This document shows, piece after piece, positions 1 to 7,557 of a stretch of 64,000 nucleotides of DNA (position 1 is the stretch's first letter; each line of letters begins with the position of its first letter). The stretch is from Alphaproteobacteria bacterium. Its GTDB lineage: Bacteria > Pseudomonadota > Alphaproteobacteria > UBA9655. The DNA lies in assembly GCA_019752515.1 (NCBI GenBank), contig JAIEMB010000007.1, positions 48,363 to 112,362 of the forward strand. Direction: 5' to 3'. The notes beneath the pieces are model-generated. The model saw only the letters and a program-made list of their open reading frames with translations. It did not search any database and was not told the DNA's origin. The translations under genes and the position numbers were made by a program.

Positions 1-127
1 ACTTTGGATTTAATAAAGTAAAACAAGTGCCCTCTTTTTTAGCTTCAAATGAAGATGGGTATGCACAAGAGTTTTGTATGGGACCCCAATTCCCTTAGTC
101 ACTCCATTCGTTAAAGTGGAGTCTCTC

Positions 128-313
128 TTATTTATTAGCCTCAACTTCCTCCTCTTCTCCTCCTTCGGTCTTACTTTCCTCTTCCTCGTTTCCTTCGATT
201 CGATAATCACCTCGAAACCAACGGGCAAGATCAATATCAGCACATCGTTTTGAACAGAAAGGACGAAACTCGTAAACAGTTGGCTTTTTACAAAGTGGAC
301 ATTTTGACTTCAT
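128..313 (-). CDS. yacG: YacG zinc-binding protein (DNA gyrase inhibitor family)
   Basis: This 61-residue protein has the YacG treble-clef pattern: Cys5 and Cys8, then Cys20 and Cys24 (CxxC-x11-CxxxC), followed by the conserved [12 protein letters not shown] segment and an acidic Glu-rich tail. E. coli YacG binds one zinc ion and inhibits DNA gyrase by contacting GyrB; here that role is inferred from family only. It is the last gene of the minus-strand block infA-maf-RNase E/G-yacG, an order common in alphaproteobacteria, and starts 10 bases after the RNase stop. Downstream (positions 76-127) there is only a short weak hairpin without a T-run. Confidence 0.88.
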   Translation of the reverse strand: MKSKCPLCKKPTVYEFRPFCSKRCADIDLARWFRGDYRIEGNEEEESKTEGGEEEEVEANK

Positions 314-323
314 TGTGGATCTC

Positions 324-1382
324 TCAATTTAGGTGTAATTTTAGCCGTAGTGGTAAAGATAAGCGTTTCCTACGTCGCGTCATCTCTAAAAGCCCCAGGG
401 ACGAAAGACCCCAAATCTCAAGATCTGAAGGGATCGTAAGGCCTTGTAAGAGAGCACCTATTTCTTTCGGAGAGTCGATGAGATCGATCACAATTTTCCC
501 TCCTAATTCACGCAACCGAATTTGTCGTAACGCTTCACGAACAGCTTTTTTATTAAAGGTCTCTCGATGACGAAGCGCTCCCTGACTATTCACATCAATC
601 ACGGTAAGACAACGGGTTTCTTCTATAAACAAGTTTCCCCCTTGAGAAAGATAAATCTCCGGTGATAAGAGGCTTTCCCAAGCTTCCTCACACCGTTCAT
701 CAAATGCACTCTCACATATAAAAATACTCTTGCCCTGTGTTTTAAAAGCAAGATGGCGATTATCTGTTGTCAATATATCTGATGCACTCAAAGACCGCAA
801 AGTGCGGTTCAGGAGATCAGGTCCCAAGCTTATACAAAAGGGAGGTTTTGCACTCAACCTGCTTTGAATGTGCTCCCATTCTTCTCGAAGTTGAGCCAAT
901 TCTGATTCAAAGGAATCTTCAAGAGTAGCCCAACGGCGAACAATAAGCCCTTCTTCAGGTCTCAAATCAAATAATTTCTTTAAAAGGTCTTTGTCTTTTA
1001 TTTTTTTAGAGAGACTCAAACCTTTAACAAAAGGTGTGTAGAGAAGCGGCCCTAAAGACAGAGAGAGGAGACGAGTTAACCGTACACCCTTTCCTTCTAA
1101 AGGATTTTCCGTTCGTATAACTTGAATAAGAACCGCATCACCTTGTTTTATAGGTGGGAGCTTTCCCTCATATAAAGGAAGAATTCCTAATTTCTCTTCT
1201 CCAATATCCACAAATGCTGCCCGAAGAGGTTTTTGAACATCTACAACTCGTCCATAGTAAATCCCCCCCAGCAAAGAAGAAGGTCTCCCTAAAATTTCAA
1301 AATCAAGTTCAACAATTTCTCCTCCCTCCAGACGTGCGAAGCGATGAAGCTCAGGAGAAACGGAATAAAATAGCTCAGCCAC
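324..1382 (-). CDS. rng: Short ribonuclease E/G family protein
   Basis: Endoribonuclease of the RNase E/G family, 352 residues. An S1-like RNA-binding segment lies near residues 37-90. The catalytic core has the motif VIDVNSQGA with Asp263 and Asn265, and a second metal-binding Asp300 in KIVIDLID, matching the Asp303/Asn305/Asp346 set of E. coli RNase E. The protein ends just after the LEMTRRRKR motif, before the CPxC zinc-link and small domain of classical RNase E/G, so the zinc-linked dimer interface is absent. Proteins of about this length are usual at this alphaproteobacterial locus, so I read it as a short subfamily and not as a broken gene. It starts at GTG and overlaps the maf stop by 8 bases, suggesting translational coupling. 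Confidence 0.85.
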   Translation of the reverse strand: MAELFYSVSPELHRFARLEGGEIVELDFEILGRPSSLLGGIYYGRVVDVQKPLRAAFVDIGEEKLGILPLYEGKLPPIKQGDAVLIQVIRTENPLEGKGVRLTRLLSLSLGPLLYTPFVKGLSLSKKIKDKDLLKKLFDLRPEEGLIVRRWATLEDSFESELAQLREEWEHIQSRLSAKPPFCISLGPDLLNRTLRSLSASDILTTDNRHLAFKTQGKSIFICESAFDERCEEAWESLLSPEIYLSQGGNLFIEETRCLTVIDVNSQGALRHRETFNKKAVREALRQIRLRELGGKIVIDLIDSPKEIGALLQGLTIPSDLEIWGLSSLGLLEMTRRRKRLSLPLRLKLHLN

Positions 1383-1944
1383 GAAACCCTAATCCCCTAA
1401 GGAGACAATCGGTTTCATAAAGGGGCAAACCCACAACATTTGTGTAAGAACCAGATATGAATTTCACCCACTTAGCACCTATTCCCTGGATTGAGAAAGC
1501 TCCAGACTTACCTTTCCATTCCCCAGCAAGAAGGTAGTCTTCAAGCTCCTCTTTCTCTAACCGCTTCAGCGTAAGGCGAGTCAAAACAATTCGACAAGCT
1601 TCCTTTCCCAGGGGAGAAAGCCCGCATACGGCTGTGTAAACTTTATGTCGTCTTCCTGAAAGACGGCTCAAAATTGCTTGTGCTTCTTCTTGATCACGTG
1701 CTTTTAAGAGAATTTTTCCGCCCACCTCCACAGCCGTATCAGCCGCAATAACATAAGCATCAGAAATTTGGGAGTGAGCAGCTCTAGCTTTAAGAATAGC
1801 AATCCGCTTGACGTATTCTCTTATTCTTTCCCCCTTTAAGGGTGTTTCGTCAACTTCAGGACTGAGTATATGATCAGGAATTAACCCAATAGAAGCTAAA
1901 AGTTCTCGGCGACGAGGAGAAGACGAGGCAAGAACAAATTTCAT
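1375..1944 (-). CDS. maf: Maf-family nucleoside triphosphate pyrophosphatase
   Basis: A 189-residue Maf/YhdE-like protein. It opens with the family signature LASSSPRRRELL, carries EVDE near residue 30 and the AADTAV motif (catalytic Asp near residue 68), and the GKSGAFSIQG and GSYTNVVGLPL segments near the C-terminus. Maf proteins hydrolyse non-canonical or modified nucleoside triphosphates to monophosphates and have been linked to septum control. It starts at ATG and sits immediately downstream of infA. The minus-strand order infA-maf-RNase E/G-yacG supports the assignment. Which nucleotide it prefers cannot be told from the sequence by eye. Confidence 0.9.
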   Translation of the reverse strand: MKFVLASSSPRRRELLASIGLIPDHILSPEVDETPLKGERIREYVKRIAILKARAAHSQISDAYVIAADTAVEVGGKILLKARDQEEAQAILSRLSGRRHKVYTAVCGLSPLGKEACRIVLTRLTLKRLEKEELEDYLLAGEWKGKSGAFSIQGIGAKWVKFISGSYTNVVGLPLYETDCLLRGLGFRG

Positions 1945-2163
1945 TTACTTATGGCGGAAGGTAATACGTCCCTTGGTCAAGTCATAAGGGGTCATCTCAA
2001 CAGTAACCTTATCTCCCGCAAGGACGCGAATTCGATTTTTCCGCATACGACCTGACGTATGCGCTAGAACATTATGGCCATTTTCCAACTGGACTCGAAA
2101 AGTCGCATTCGGCAATAGCTCCATAATAATACCTGTAAATTCAATTAAATCTTCTTTGGACAA
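1945..2163 (-). CDS. infA: Translation initiation factor IF-1
   Basis: IF-1, a single S1/OB-fold protein that binds the A site of the 30S subunit during initiation. The body has [19 protein letters not shown], then [20 protein letters not shown] and the C-terminal [14 protein letters not shown] place the start at the TTG at 2163: a GGAG sits 6 bases upstream and the product is 72 residues, the canonical IF-1 length. A second in-frame TTG at 2175 would add four residues. First gene of the infA-maf-RNase-yacG unit; the promoter should lie in 2180-2400 on the minus strand but I could not pick one with confidence. Confidence 0.93.
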   Translation of the reverse strand: MSKEDLIEFTGIIMELLPNATFRVQLENGHNVLAHTSGRMRKNRIRVLAGDKVTVEMTPYDLTKGRITFRHK

Positions 2164-2405
2164 CCTTGTCTCCAACCCTTATATGTTTTCAAATATAGCT
2201 TCTATGGCAGTAATCCAAATTTGTCAAATAGATGAAGGAACTTCTCTTAAGATTTTTAGCCATGCATCCCGTCTCGAAAAAAAACTCCCCTATAAAGGAG
2301 ATGCCATTTATGCCATTATAATATTTAATTTTACGCTTTTGCTAAAGAAAGTCAAATGTAAGAATTCACCATACCATGAGCTAGCGACAACTTCGCAGAC
2401 AACCC

Positions 2406-2433
2406 TTAACAATTTATGTTTTTGTACTATGAT
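2406..2433 (+). promoter_or_regulatory. Candidate promoter of yefM-yoeB
   Basis: TTAACA at 2406-2411 and TATGAT at 2428-2433 are separated by 16 bases, a plausible sigma-70 type pair. The expected transcription start near 2440 lies just before the ribosome binding site AGGAG at 2457-2461. The -10 element overlaps the GTAC operator series at 2424-2451, as expected for autorepression by the antitoxin complex. Confidence 0.45.
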
Positions 2434-2452
2434 AAGTACAATATAAGGTACA
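2423..2452 (+). promoter_or_regulatory. YefM-type operator: three GTAC cores spaced exactly 12 bp
   Basis: GTAC occurs at 2424-2427, 2436-2439 and 2448-2451, exactly one every 12 bases; the first two form a perfect 7-bp inverted repeat (TTGTACT and AGTACAA). The E. coli YefM-YoeB complex binds palindromes with a TGTACA core whose centres are 12 bp apart, so both motif and geometry agree. The array overlaps the candidate -10 and precedes the antitoxin ribosome binding site. Confidence 0.6.
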
Positions 2453-2468
2453 TAAAAGGAGTTAGATT

Positions 2469-2726
2469 ACGCAAGCTGTAAGTTTTTCAGAATTAAGAAA
2501 AGACATAAAACGCATCATGGATACAACGAAGGAAAGACATGAACCAATTATTATTATGCGCAAAAATGGCAATATGGCTCTCATGTCTTTGGAAGACTAT
2601 AATGCTCTTGAGGAAACAGCTTATATCTTAAGTAATTCCAAGAATGCTCAACGTATCCTTTCTTCCCTCACTGAATTAAGGTCAGGGAGAGGAAAAGAAC
2701 GTAAACTAATTGAACCTCAATCCTAA
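2469..2726 (+). CDS. yefM: YefM/Phd-family antitoxin with a non-standard start codon
   Basis: Antitoxin partner of YoeB. The reading frame upstream of the first ATG (2517) clearly belongs to the protein: it reads QAVSFSELRKDIKRIM, the usual YefM N-terminus that forms the DNA-binding part. Aligned to E. coli YefM, residue 1 falls on ACG at 2469, one base change from ATG, with AGGAG at 2457-2461 placed 7 bases before. ATT at 2466 is the other option; TAG at 2463 closes the frame. Starting at 2517 would remove 16 residues and most DNA binding. The rest has KNGNMALMSLEDYNALEETAY. The stop TAA shares its last base with the yoeB ATG. Whether ACG or ATT initiates, or the antitoxin is now poorly made, cannot be decided here. 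Confidence 0.75.
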   Translation, partial: TQAVSFSELRKDIKRIMDTTKERHEPIIIMRKNGNMALMSLEDYNALEETAYILSNSKNAQRILSSLTELRSGRGKERKLIEPQS

Positions 2727-2989
2727 TGTCTTTCATCTTTTCGACTTTGGCGTGGGAAGACTATCAATATTGGGTAAAGCACGACCAAAAAAAACTAGAA
2801 CGCATCAATACGCTCATTAAAGATACTTTGAGAAGCCCCTTTGAAGGAATAGGCAAGCCAGAACCTCTGAAATTAAATTTGCAAGGACACTGGTCAAGAA
2901 GGATTGATGAGGAACATCGGCTCATTTACGAGTACAATGATGGCCACCTTTCAATCATTTCGTGTAGACATCATTATTTAAGTATATAA
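2726..2989 (+). CDS. yoeB: YoeB-family mRNA endonuclease toxin
   Basis: An 87-residue ribosome-dependent mRNA interferase. Residues known to be catalytic in E. coli YoeB fall at the same numbers: Glu46 in KPEPLK, Arg65 in EEHRLIY, His83 and Tyr84 in RHHY. Length and conserved WSRRIDEEHRLIYEY block are intact, so it should be active. It overlaps yefM by one base (TAATG), so its translation is likely coupled to the antitoxin, which itself has an unusual start. Known family action: cleavage of mRNA in the ribosomal A site when the antitoxin is degraded. Confidence 0.92.
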   Translation: MSFIFSTLAWEDYQYWVKHDQKKLERINTLIKDTLRSPFEGIGKPEPLKLNLQGHWSRRIDEEHRLIYEYNDGHLSIISCRHHYLSI

Positions 2990-3101
2990 AAAAATCAATT
3001 TTCAGTTACACTCCTTTACCTCTCCTATTCGTTAAATTGAGGGTTGTCACTTTTGCTAGGAGCCGTTACAAAAAGTCACGGTATTTAAATGGAGATGTCC
3101 T

Positions 3102-3503
3102 ATGAATTTAAACTCTATCGCTCTTCTCTCTTTAACAGCATGCCTTTTAACAGCATGTAAATCTGCAAGCGAGCACCGTCGAGAAGTTACAACTGGCGAA
3201 GGTCCTTCGACCTTTACTTTAGGAAAGGTTCAAAGCTCCGTCCAGAAAGGTATGGGACAAGATCAAGTCATTGCTGCAATTGGTTCTCCTAATATTGTTA
3301 CAAACGATGATCGTGGTCACGAAACTTGGGTCTATGACAAAATTGCCACCGAAGGGGCTTATTCAAAGAGTGTGGGCGGCTTTATTTTTTGGGAAGATCG
3401 GGCTGGTGCTTATGAAAATACACAGAAAACACTCACAGTCATGATCAAATTTGACCGTCAAAAGCGCGTTCATGATATAAATTACCATCAGAGCAAATTT
3501 TAG
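3102..3503 (+). CDS. Lipoprotein with a SmpA/OmlA (BamE)-like domain
   Basis: A 133-residue predicted lipoprotein. The N-terminus is a signal peptide ending in a lipobox LTAC with lipidation at Cys19. Residues about 48-75 (VQKGMGQDQVIAAIGSPNIV followed by ETWVYD) follow the SmpA/OmlA pattern seen in BamE-like proteins: a helix, a G-x-P turn, then a W-x-Y strand. It lacks the compact length of true BamE, so I would not call it bamE. The next lipoprotein starts 9 bases after its stop, and the two probably form one operon. Function unknown; an envelope role is inferred. Confidence 0.65.
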   Translation: MNLNSIALLSLTACLLTACKSASEHRREVTTGEGPSTFTLGKVQSSVQKGMGQDQVIAAIGSPNIVTNDDRGHETWVYDKIATEGAYSKSVGGFIFWEDRAGAYENTQKTLTVMIKFDRQKRVHDINYHQSKF

Positions 3504-3512
3504 GAGACCCTC

Positions 3513-4007
3513 ATGAAAAAAATAGCTTCATTAGGTTTTTGTATTCTTCTAACCGCTTGTAATATGGCTGAAAGACAGCCGATGAAAACACAATTGCAGG
3601 TACGAGAGTTTCAAACACGTTCTTTTGATACCACAAATACAGACGAAGTCTTGTCCGCTGTCGTTGAAGCCTTTCAAGATCAAGGGTTTATGGTAAAAAA
3701 TGTTGTACCTCAAGTAGGTCTTGTATCTGCCAGTCGAGAAGTCGACATGGAAGATAAAGGCGAAGTGTTCTTAAGACAGTTTTTCATGGGACGTGATGCC
3801 CTTTGGAGGAAGAATGCCCTCATTGAGGCTACTGCAAATGTTAAAACTCAGTCGGGCAAAACAAAGGTTAGAGCCTCTTTTCAAGAGAAAGTCATGAATA
3901 ATGTTGGGGGAGTTGACAGTGTTTACACCATTGAAGACCCAAAATTCTATCAAGATTTCTTTGATAAGATTGGCAAAAGTATCTTTATTGAAAAGCAAAA
4001 AATATAA
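3513..4007 (+). CDS. Uncharacterised lipoprotein paired with the previous one
   Basis: A 164-residue predicted lipoprotein with signal peptide and lipobox LTAC (Cys16). The mature part begins with a strand-rich TRSFDTTNTDEVLSAVVEAFQDQGF segment, in which a helix is followed by a hydrophobic strand around GLVSASREVD, a pattern seen in small periplasmic alpha/beta lipoproteins. I do not recognise a named family. GAGACCC-type spacing of 9 bases to the upstream lipoprotein suggests co-expression. No cysteine other than the lipidated one was noted in the mature part. Confidence 0.6.
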   Translation: MKKIASLGFCILLTACNMAERQPMKTQLQVREFQTRSFDTTNTDEVLSAVVEAFQDQGFMVKNVVPQVGLVSASREVDMEDKGEVFLRQFFMGRDALWRKNALIEATANVKTQSGKTKVRASFQEKVMNNVGGVDSVYTIEDPKFYQDFFDKIGKSIFIEKQKI

Positions 4008-4142
4008 GCTTTCTCTTTAAAAAAACTCGCTTTCGATTTTAATGGGTTAGAATGAAATGCATTTTCATAACCCTCTAGTCATGCCCTTGAAATTTCTATA
4101 CCATAAGTCCAGTTTTACATACACAGAACATAGGCGAGTCAC

Positions 4143-4958
4143 ATGACACAAAAACCTTACATTATCGTTTTAGGAAATGAAAAGGGTGGCACAGGAAAGT
4201 CCACCGTTAGCATGCATGTTATTGTGAGTCTTCTTCGAATGGGCTTCTCAGTTGGAAGCATTGATGTGGACGCTCGTCAAGGAACCCTCTCCCGATATTT
4301 AGATAACCGTAAAATGACCTCTGCGGAAATGGCGAACCCTTTACCCCTTCCCGAGCACTTTCCTATTCTGCCCAGTCAAACTTCTCTTAGAGAAGATGCT
4401 ATTAAAGAGGACCAGCACAACTTAGAACAAGCTCTTACACAGCTTTCTTCTAAGCGATTCATTGTCATAGATACGCCAGGAAGTGACTCCTTTCTCTCCC
4501 GCGCTGCCCATGCTGTCGCGGATACACTGATTACCCCCTTAAATGACAGTTTTATTGATTTAGATATGCTCGTACGCCTTAAAAGCGAAACCTTAGATAT
4601 TCTTAGGCCAAGTACTTATGCTGAAATGGTTTGGGAGCAAAAAAAGCAACGAGCAATCAGAGATCAAGGTACGATTGAGTGGATTGTACTCCGTAATCGC
4701 CTAAGCAGCATTAATGCCCGCAACAAGGAACAAATGGAAGATGTGATCCAAGCTCTCGCAAAACGCATAGGTTTTCGGTACATTCCTGGATTTGGCGAGC
4801 GTGTCATTTTCCGTGAACTCTTTTTATCTGGTCTTACGGTTCTTGATTTAGAGGATTGCAAAATGGCAATGACCCTCTCTCATGTGTCCGCCAAACAAGA
4901 ACTTCGTAATCTTATTCACCTGATTCAGCTCCCAGATGTGGAAAGGCTTGTAGCTTAA
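4143..4958 (+). CDS. mipZ: MipZ, ParA-type cell-division positioning ATPase
   Basis: A 271-residue deviant-Walker ATPase matching MipZ of Caulobacter in order of motifs: GNEKGGTGKST at 11-21, IDVDARQGTLSRYLDNR, FIVIDTPGSDS (switch II), DTLITPLNDSFIDLDML and WIVLRNRLSSINARNK. In Caulobacter MipZ binds ParB near the origin and forms a bipolar gradient that inhibits FtsZ, placing the division site at midcell. The following gene encodes a membrane protein with a J-like end, the usual neighbour of mipZ in alphaproteobacteria, which strengthens the call over a generic ParA. Confidence 0.92.
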   Translation: MTQKPYIIVLGNEKGGTGKSTVSMHVIVSLLRMGFSVGSIDVDARQGTLSRYLDNRKMTSAEMANPLPLPEHFPILPSQTSLREDAIKEDQHNLEQALTQLSSKRFIVIDTPGSDSFLSRAAHAVADTLITPLNDSFIDLDMLVRLKSETLDILRPSTYAEMVWEQKKQRAIRDQGTIEWIVLRNRLSSINARNKEQMEDVIQALAKRIGFRYIPGFGERVIFRELFLSGLTVLDLEDCKMAMTLSHVSAKQELRNLIHLIQLPDVERLVA

Positions 4959-4975
4959 ACCTTTAGGAATAAAAC

Positions 4976-5398
4976 ATGGCAGAAATATTTCTTGCTGCGC
5001 TTGGTCTTGTGTTACTGATTCTTCTTCTGCAAAAACTTGAAAATGCAGAAATCAAGCTTCTTGTATTAACACTGAAATGGACCCTTGTAGGGCTCATAAT
5101 TCTCGCTGTTATCTACCTCATCCTTGTTGGACGTTTGTTTCATGTTGCTGCACTTGCTGCCCTTCTCATTCTCCTCCTTAAGCAGGATGTGCACAAATGG
5201 ATAAAGAAAGAACCCTCCCCTTCGCCTCTCCCCCTTCCCCATCCTATGACAAAAAAAGAAGCCGCTGCGCTTCTTAAGGTTGATTTAAAAGCTACACCTG
5301 AAGAAATAGAAGAAGCATTTAGAAAACTTAGATTTAAAGATTCAACTGAAGAAGATCGATATCTTCAAGCAAAAGTCGTATTACTAAAGAAGAAATAG
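4976..5398 (+). CDS. Membrane protein with a degenerate J-like domain (mipZ neighbour)
   Basis: A 140-residue protein with two or three N-terminal hydrophobic segments (about residues 3-20, 35-55 and 57-68) and a cytosolic C-terminus starting at MTKKEAAALLKV. The C-terminal part follows helix I and II of a TIM14/DjlA-type J domain (EIEEAFRKLRF), but the HPD motif that activates DnaK is missing; the sequence goes directly from RKLRFKDSTEEDRYL to the last helix. Alphaproteobacterial proteins at this locus normally keep a J domain. It starts 17 bases after mipZ and is probably in its operon. A role as an Hsp70 co-chaperone is therefore doubtful. Confidence 0.6.
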   Translation: MAEIFLAALGLVLLILLLQKLENAEIKLLVLTLKWTLVGLIILAVIYLILVGRLFHVAALAALLILLLKQDVHKWIKKEPSPSPLPLPHPMTKKEAAALLKVDLKATPEEIEEAFRKLRFKDSTEEDRYLQAKVVLLKKK

Positions 5399-5543
5399 AT
5401 TCTATGCTTTTCTACCTAGGCTTTTATTTTAGCTTATACTCGGCTTCAAACTCTCACAACTCCTTAAAAGCTGTTCTAGGGATTTTAATTCGGCTAACAC
5501 CAGGCCTGTAAACTTAATTTTTTTTAAAGATTTTTATGATAAG

Positions 5544-5570
5544 TTACATTCAAAAGAAAGAGAGTATAAT
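5544..5570 (+). promoter_or_regulatory. Candidate promoter of the small Cys-rich gene
   Basis: A perfect TATAAT lies at 5565-5570. A weak -35 match TTACAT sits at 5544-5549 with a 15-base spacer. It precedes the ribosome binding site GGAGG at 5607-5611 of the gene at 5621. The rest of 5399-5543 shows only T-rich sequence and no structure I can support. Confidence 0.35.
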
Positions 5571-5620
5571 GAATAAAGTTTTTATTTTTTTGCTAATCTA
5601 GAACATGGAGGAAATACCTT

Positions 5621-5875
5621 ATGAGCACTAAACTTATTAAAGTTTTCTTTATAGCTACAATCGTAACCGTATCCTCAATCAACTCAGGACACTGCTGCTT
5701 TGAAGCCCACCACATAAACGATGAACAATGCCGGGCACACCAAAACAGATGTATAGATGTCTGTACTGCAATTAACGACGTACTACATCCTGAAAACAAA
5801 TGGTATGACGAGTGTGTAAAAAAATGCGATCATCCTCTTAGCCGAGATCAAATCTGTCATGAAATGTGTGGATAA
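5621..5875 (+). CDS. Small secreted Cys-rich protein with three CxxxC motifs
   Basis: An 84-residue protein with an N-terminal signal peptide (hydrophobic stretch to about residue 24, cleavage near GHC). The short mature part holds nine cysteines, among them three CxxxC pairs: CIDVC, CVKKC and CHEMC. Spacing of this kind suggests several disulfides or metal binding in the periplasm or outside the cell. GGAGG at 5607-5611 lies 9 bases before the ATG. I know no named family for it. Two other secreted Cys-rich proteins occur in the window (32295-32537 and 54976-55701) but share no obvious sequence with it. Confidence 0.6.
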   Translation: MSTKLIKVFFIATIVTVSSINSGHCCFEAHHINDEQCRAHQNRCIDVCTAINDVLHPENKWYDECVKKCDHPLSRDQICHEMCG

Positions 5876-5983
5876 CAGAGGTTCCTCGAGTCAACAACTC
5901 TTAGTCATACGGAAGTTTAGATAAAAATCACTTGAAGCCATTAATGTTACAGGCAAGATAAAGCCGAGTAACATGGCATATTA

Positions 5984-7489
5984 TCACTCCATATTAAAAA
6001 TAATAGTTTTCTTGTGCGTAAAATGTTCAAGCATGGCTTCAAGGGACGCCTCTTTACCAACACCAGAAGATTTGACACCCCCATAAGAAAGACCAGGCTG
6101 AACAACAGTATTTTGATTAACTTGAACAAATCCAGCTTCGAGCCTATGCACACCCATTAAGGCCCGATGAAGGTTATTTGTCCATAACGTTGCAGCAAGA
6201 CCATATACACTATCATTAGCCTGAAGAAGAACATCATCAAAGTCTTTCCAAGGAATAAGAGCAGTTACAGGACCAAAAATCTCTTCTTGGCAAACTTGAT
6301 GGGAGTTTGGGAGACCTGTAAAAAGAACCGGTTGGATAAACAGTCCCTTAGCTAGCTTTGGATCCTTAGGCAACTCTGAACATACATGAGCCATTGCTCC
6401 CGGTACTTTCTTTCCCATTTCAATATAGTTCAAAATCTTTCCATGCTGAGCTGGCGAAATAACAGCACCAATATCCGTCTCCATATTCATGGGATCTCCC
6501 ATTTTAAGAGTGTTCACTTTTTCCTTTAAAAGTTCGAGAAACGGAGAAAAAATAGATTCATGAACAAAGATTCGGCTTGCGGCCGTACAGCTTTGGCCCT
6601 GGCGAGTAAATCTCATGCTAACGAGAGCGCCCTCAACGACTTTCTCAAGTTCAACATCCTCACAAATGATCATAGGACTCTTACCACCTAATTCAAGGGT
6701 TATGGGTATTAGTTTTTCATTTACATTCTTATGAATCGCTTTCCCTGAATCAACAGACCCGGTAAAGGTTACTTTTGCCACATGGGGATGGCGAACGAGA
6801 GCGGTTCCTGTTCCAGGCCCATCACCTGAAATTATATTTAAAACACCCGGAGGAAGTATAGTATTCATAATCTCAGCTGCTCTTAGGACAGCATAGGGTG
6901 CTTCTTCCGCCGATTTTACCACAACAGAATTTCCTGCAACAAGAGCAGGAGCAACTTTTAAGGACATTAAAAACAATGGAACATTCCAAGCAATAATTGC
7001 TCCCACAACACCTAATGGTTCCCGAATTGTCATTGTTAACATGGAGTCACTAAAAGGAATTGTCTCCCCCTTTAATTCAAGCCCCAGGCCTCCATAAAAA
7101 CGAAATGTATTTGCAAAAGCTCTTACTTCAACTTGGCTTTCTGTCCGCAGAGCTTTGCCTGTCTCAAGGGTTTCAAGACGCGCGAGTTCATCTGAATGCT
7201 CTTCCAATAGATCTGCACATTGAGAAACAAGACGCCCACGATGAGAAGCATCCATATGTTTCCATTCTTTTTGTGCTTTACGGGCAGATTCAACCGCATT
7301 ATTAACATCATCTTCATTTGCTTCTGCAGCCTGTCCAATTGTTTCCATTGTTGCAGGATTATGAACAGCAAATGTTCTTTTGCTTATAGGCAAAATCAAT
7401 TTTCCATCAATAAGAATTTTATTTTCAAGATGTTTAACGAGAGCAAGAGGCGAAAGAGAAGAACCTACAACAGGAAGAAAGGGTGGCAT
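5984..7489 (-). CDS. NAD(P)-dependent aldehyde dehydrogenase
   Basis: Aldehyde dehydrogenase superfamily enzyme of 501 residues. Recognisable parts are WNVPLFL (cofactor fold), FTGSVDSGKAI, the general-base motif LELGGKSPMII with its Glu, the nucleophile Cys in FTRQGQSCTAASRIF, and EEIFGPV near the end. I place the start at ATG 7489, which has GGAGG 5 bases upstream; the open frame runs further to 7588 but would then overlap the divergent hydrolase. It resembles the betaine-aldehyde/general aldehyde group; the substrate cannot be fixed from sequence alone. It is divergent from the hydrolase gene at 7558, with only about 70 bases between them. Confidence 0.88.
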   Translation of the reverse strand: MPPFLPVVGSSLSPLALVKHLENKILIDGKLILPISKRTFAVHNPATMETIGQAAEANEDDVNNAVESARKAQKEWKHMDASHRGRLVSQCADLLEEHSDELARLETLETGKALRTESQVEVRAFANTFRFYGGLGLELKGETIPFSDSMLTMTIREPLGVVGAIIAWNVPLFLMSLKVAPALVAGNSVVVKSAEEAPYAVLRAAEIMNTILPPGVLNIISGDGPGTGTALVRHPHVAKVTFTGSVDSGKAIHKNVNEKLIPITLELGGKSPMIICEDVELEKVVEGALVSMRFTRQGQSCTAASRIFVHESIFSPFLELLKEKVNTLKMGDPMNMETDIGAVISPAQHGKILNYIEMGKKVPGAMAHVCSELPKDPKLAKGLFIQPVLFTGLPNSHQVCQEEIFGPVTALIPWKDFDDVLLQANDSVYGLAATLWTNNLHRALMGVHRLEAGFVQVNQNTVVQPGLSYGGVKSSGVGKEASLEAMLEHFTHKKTIIFNME

Positions 7490-7557
7490 AAAACCTCCAT
7501 TTTTCATTTTTTCATTATTGTGTATAATCCGGATAAAAAGCAAAAAAGTAAAGGGGA

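Noticed and set aside
1..127. tRNA gene downstream of yacG, as in some alphaproteobacteria
   Set aside because: The minus strand has no T-arm or anticodon arm; only a short hairpin is found.
324..1382. RNase E/G broken at its 3' end
   Set aside because: The frame ends cleanly after the conserved MTRRRKR motif, and short versions without a zinc-link are usual at the infA-maf-yacG locus.
2156..2446. 96-codon open frame on the plus strand over the infA upstream region
   Set aside because: No ribosome binding site, no protein-like pattern, and it overlaps the yefM promoter and operator.
7519..7527. DnaA box between the aldehyde dehydrogenase and hydrolase genes
   Set aside because: TGTGTATAA matches the consensus on the minus strand but is isolated in an AT-rich region and expected by chance.
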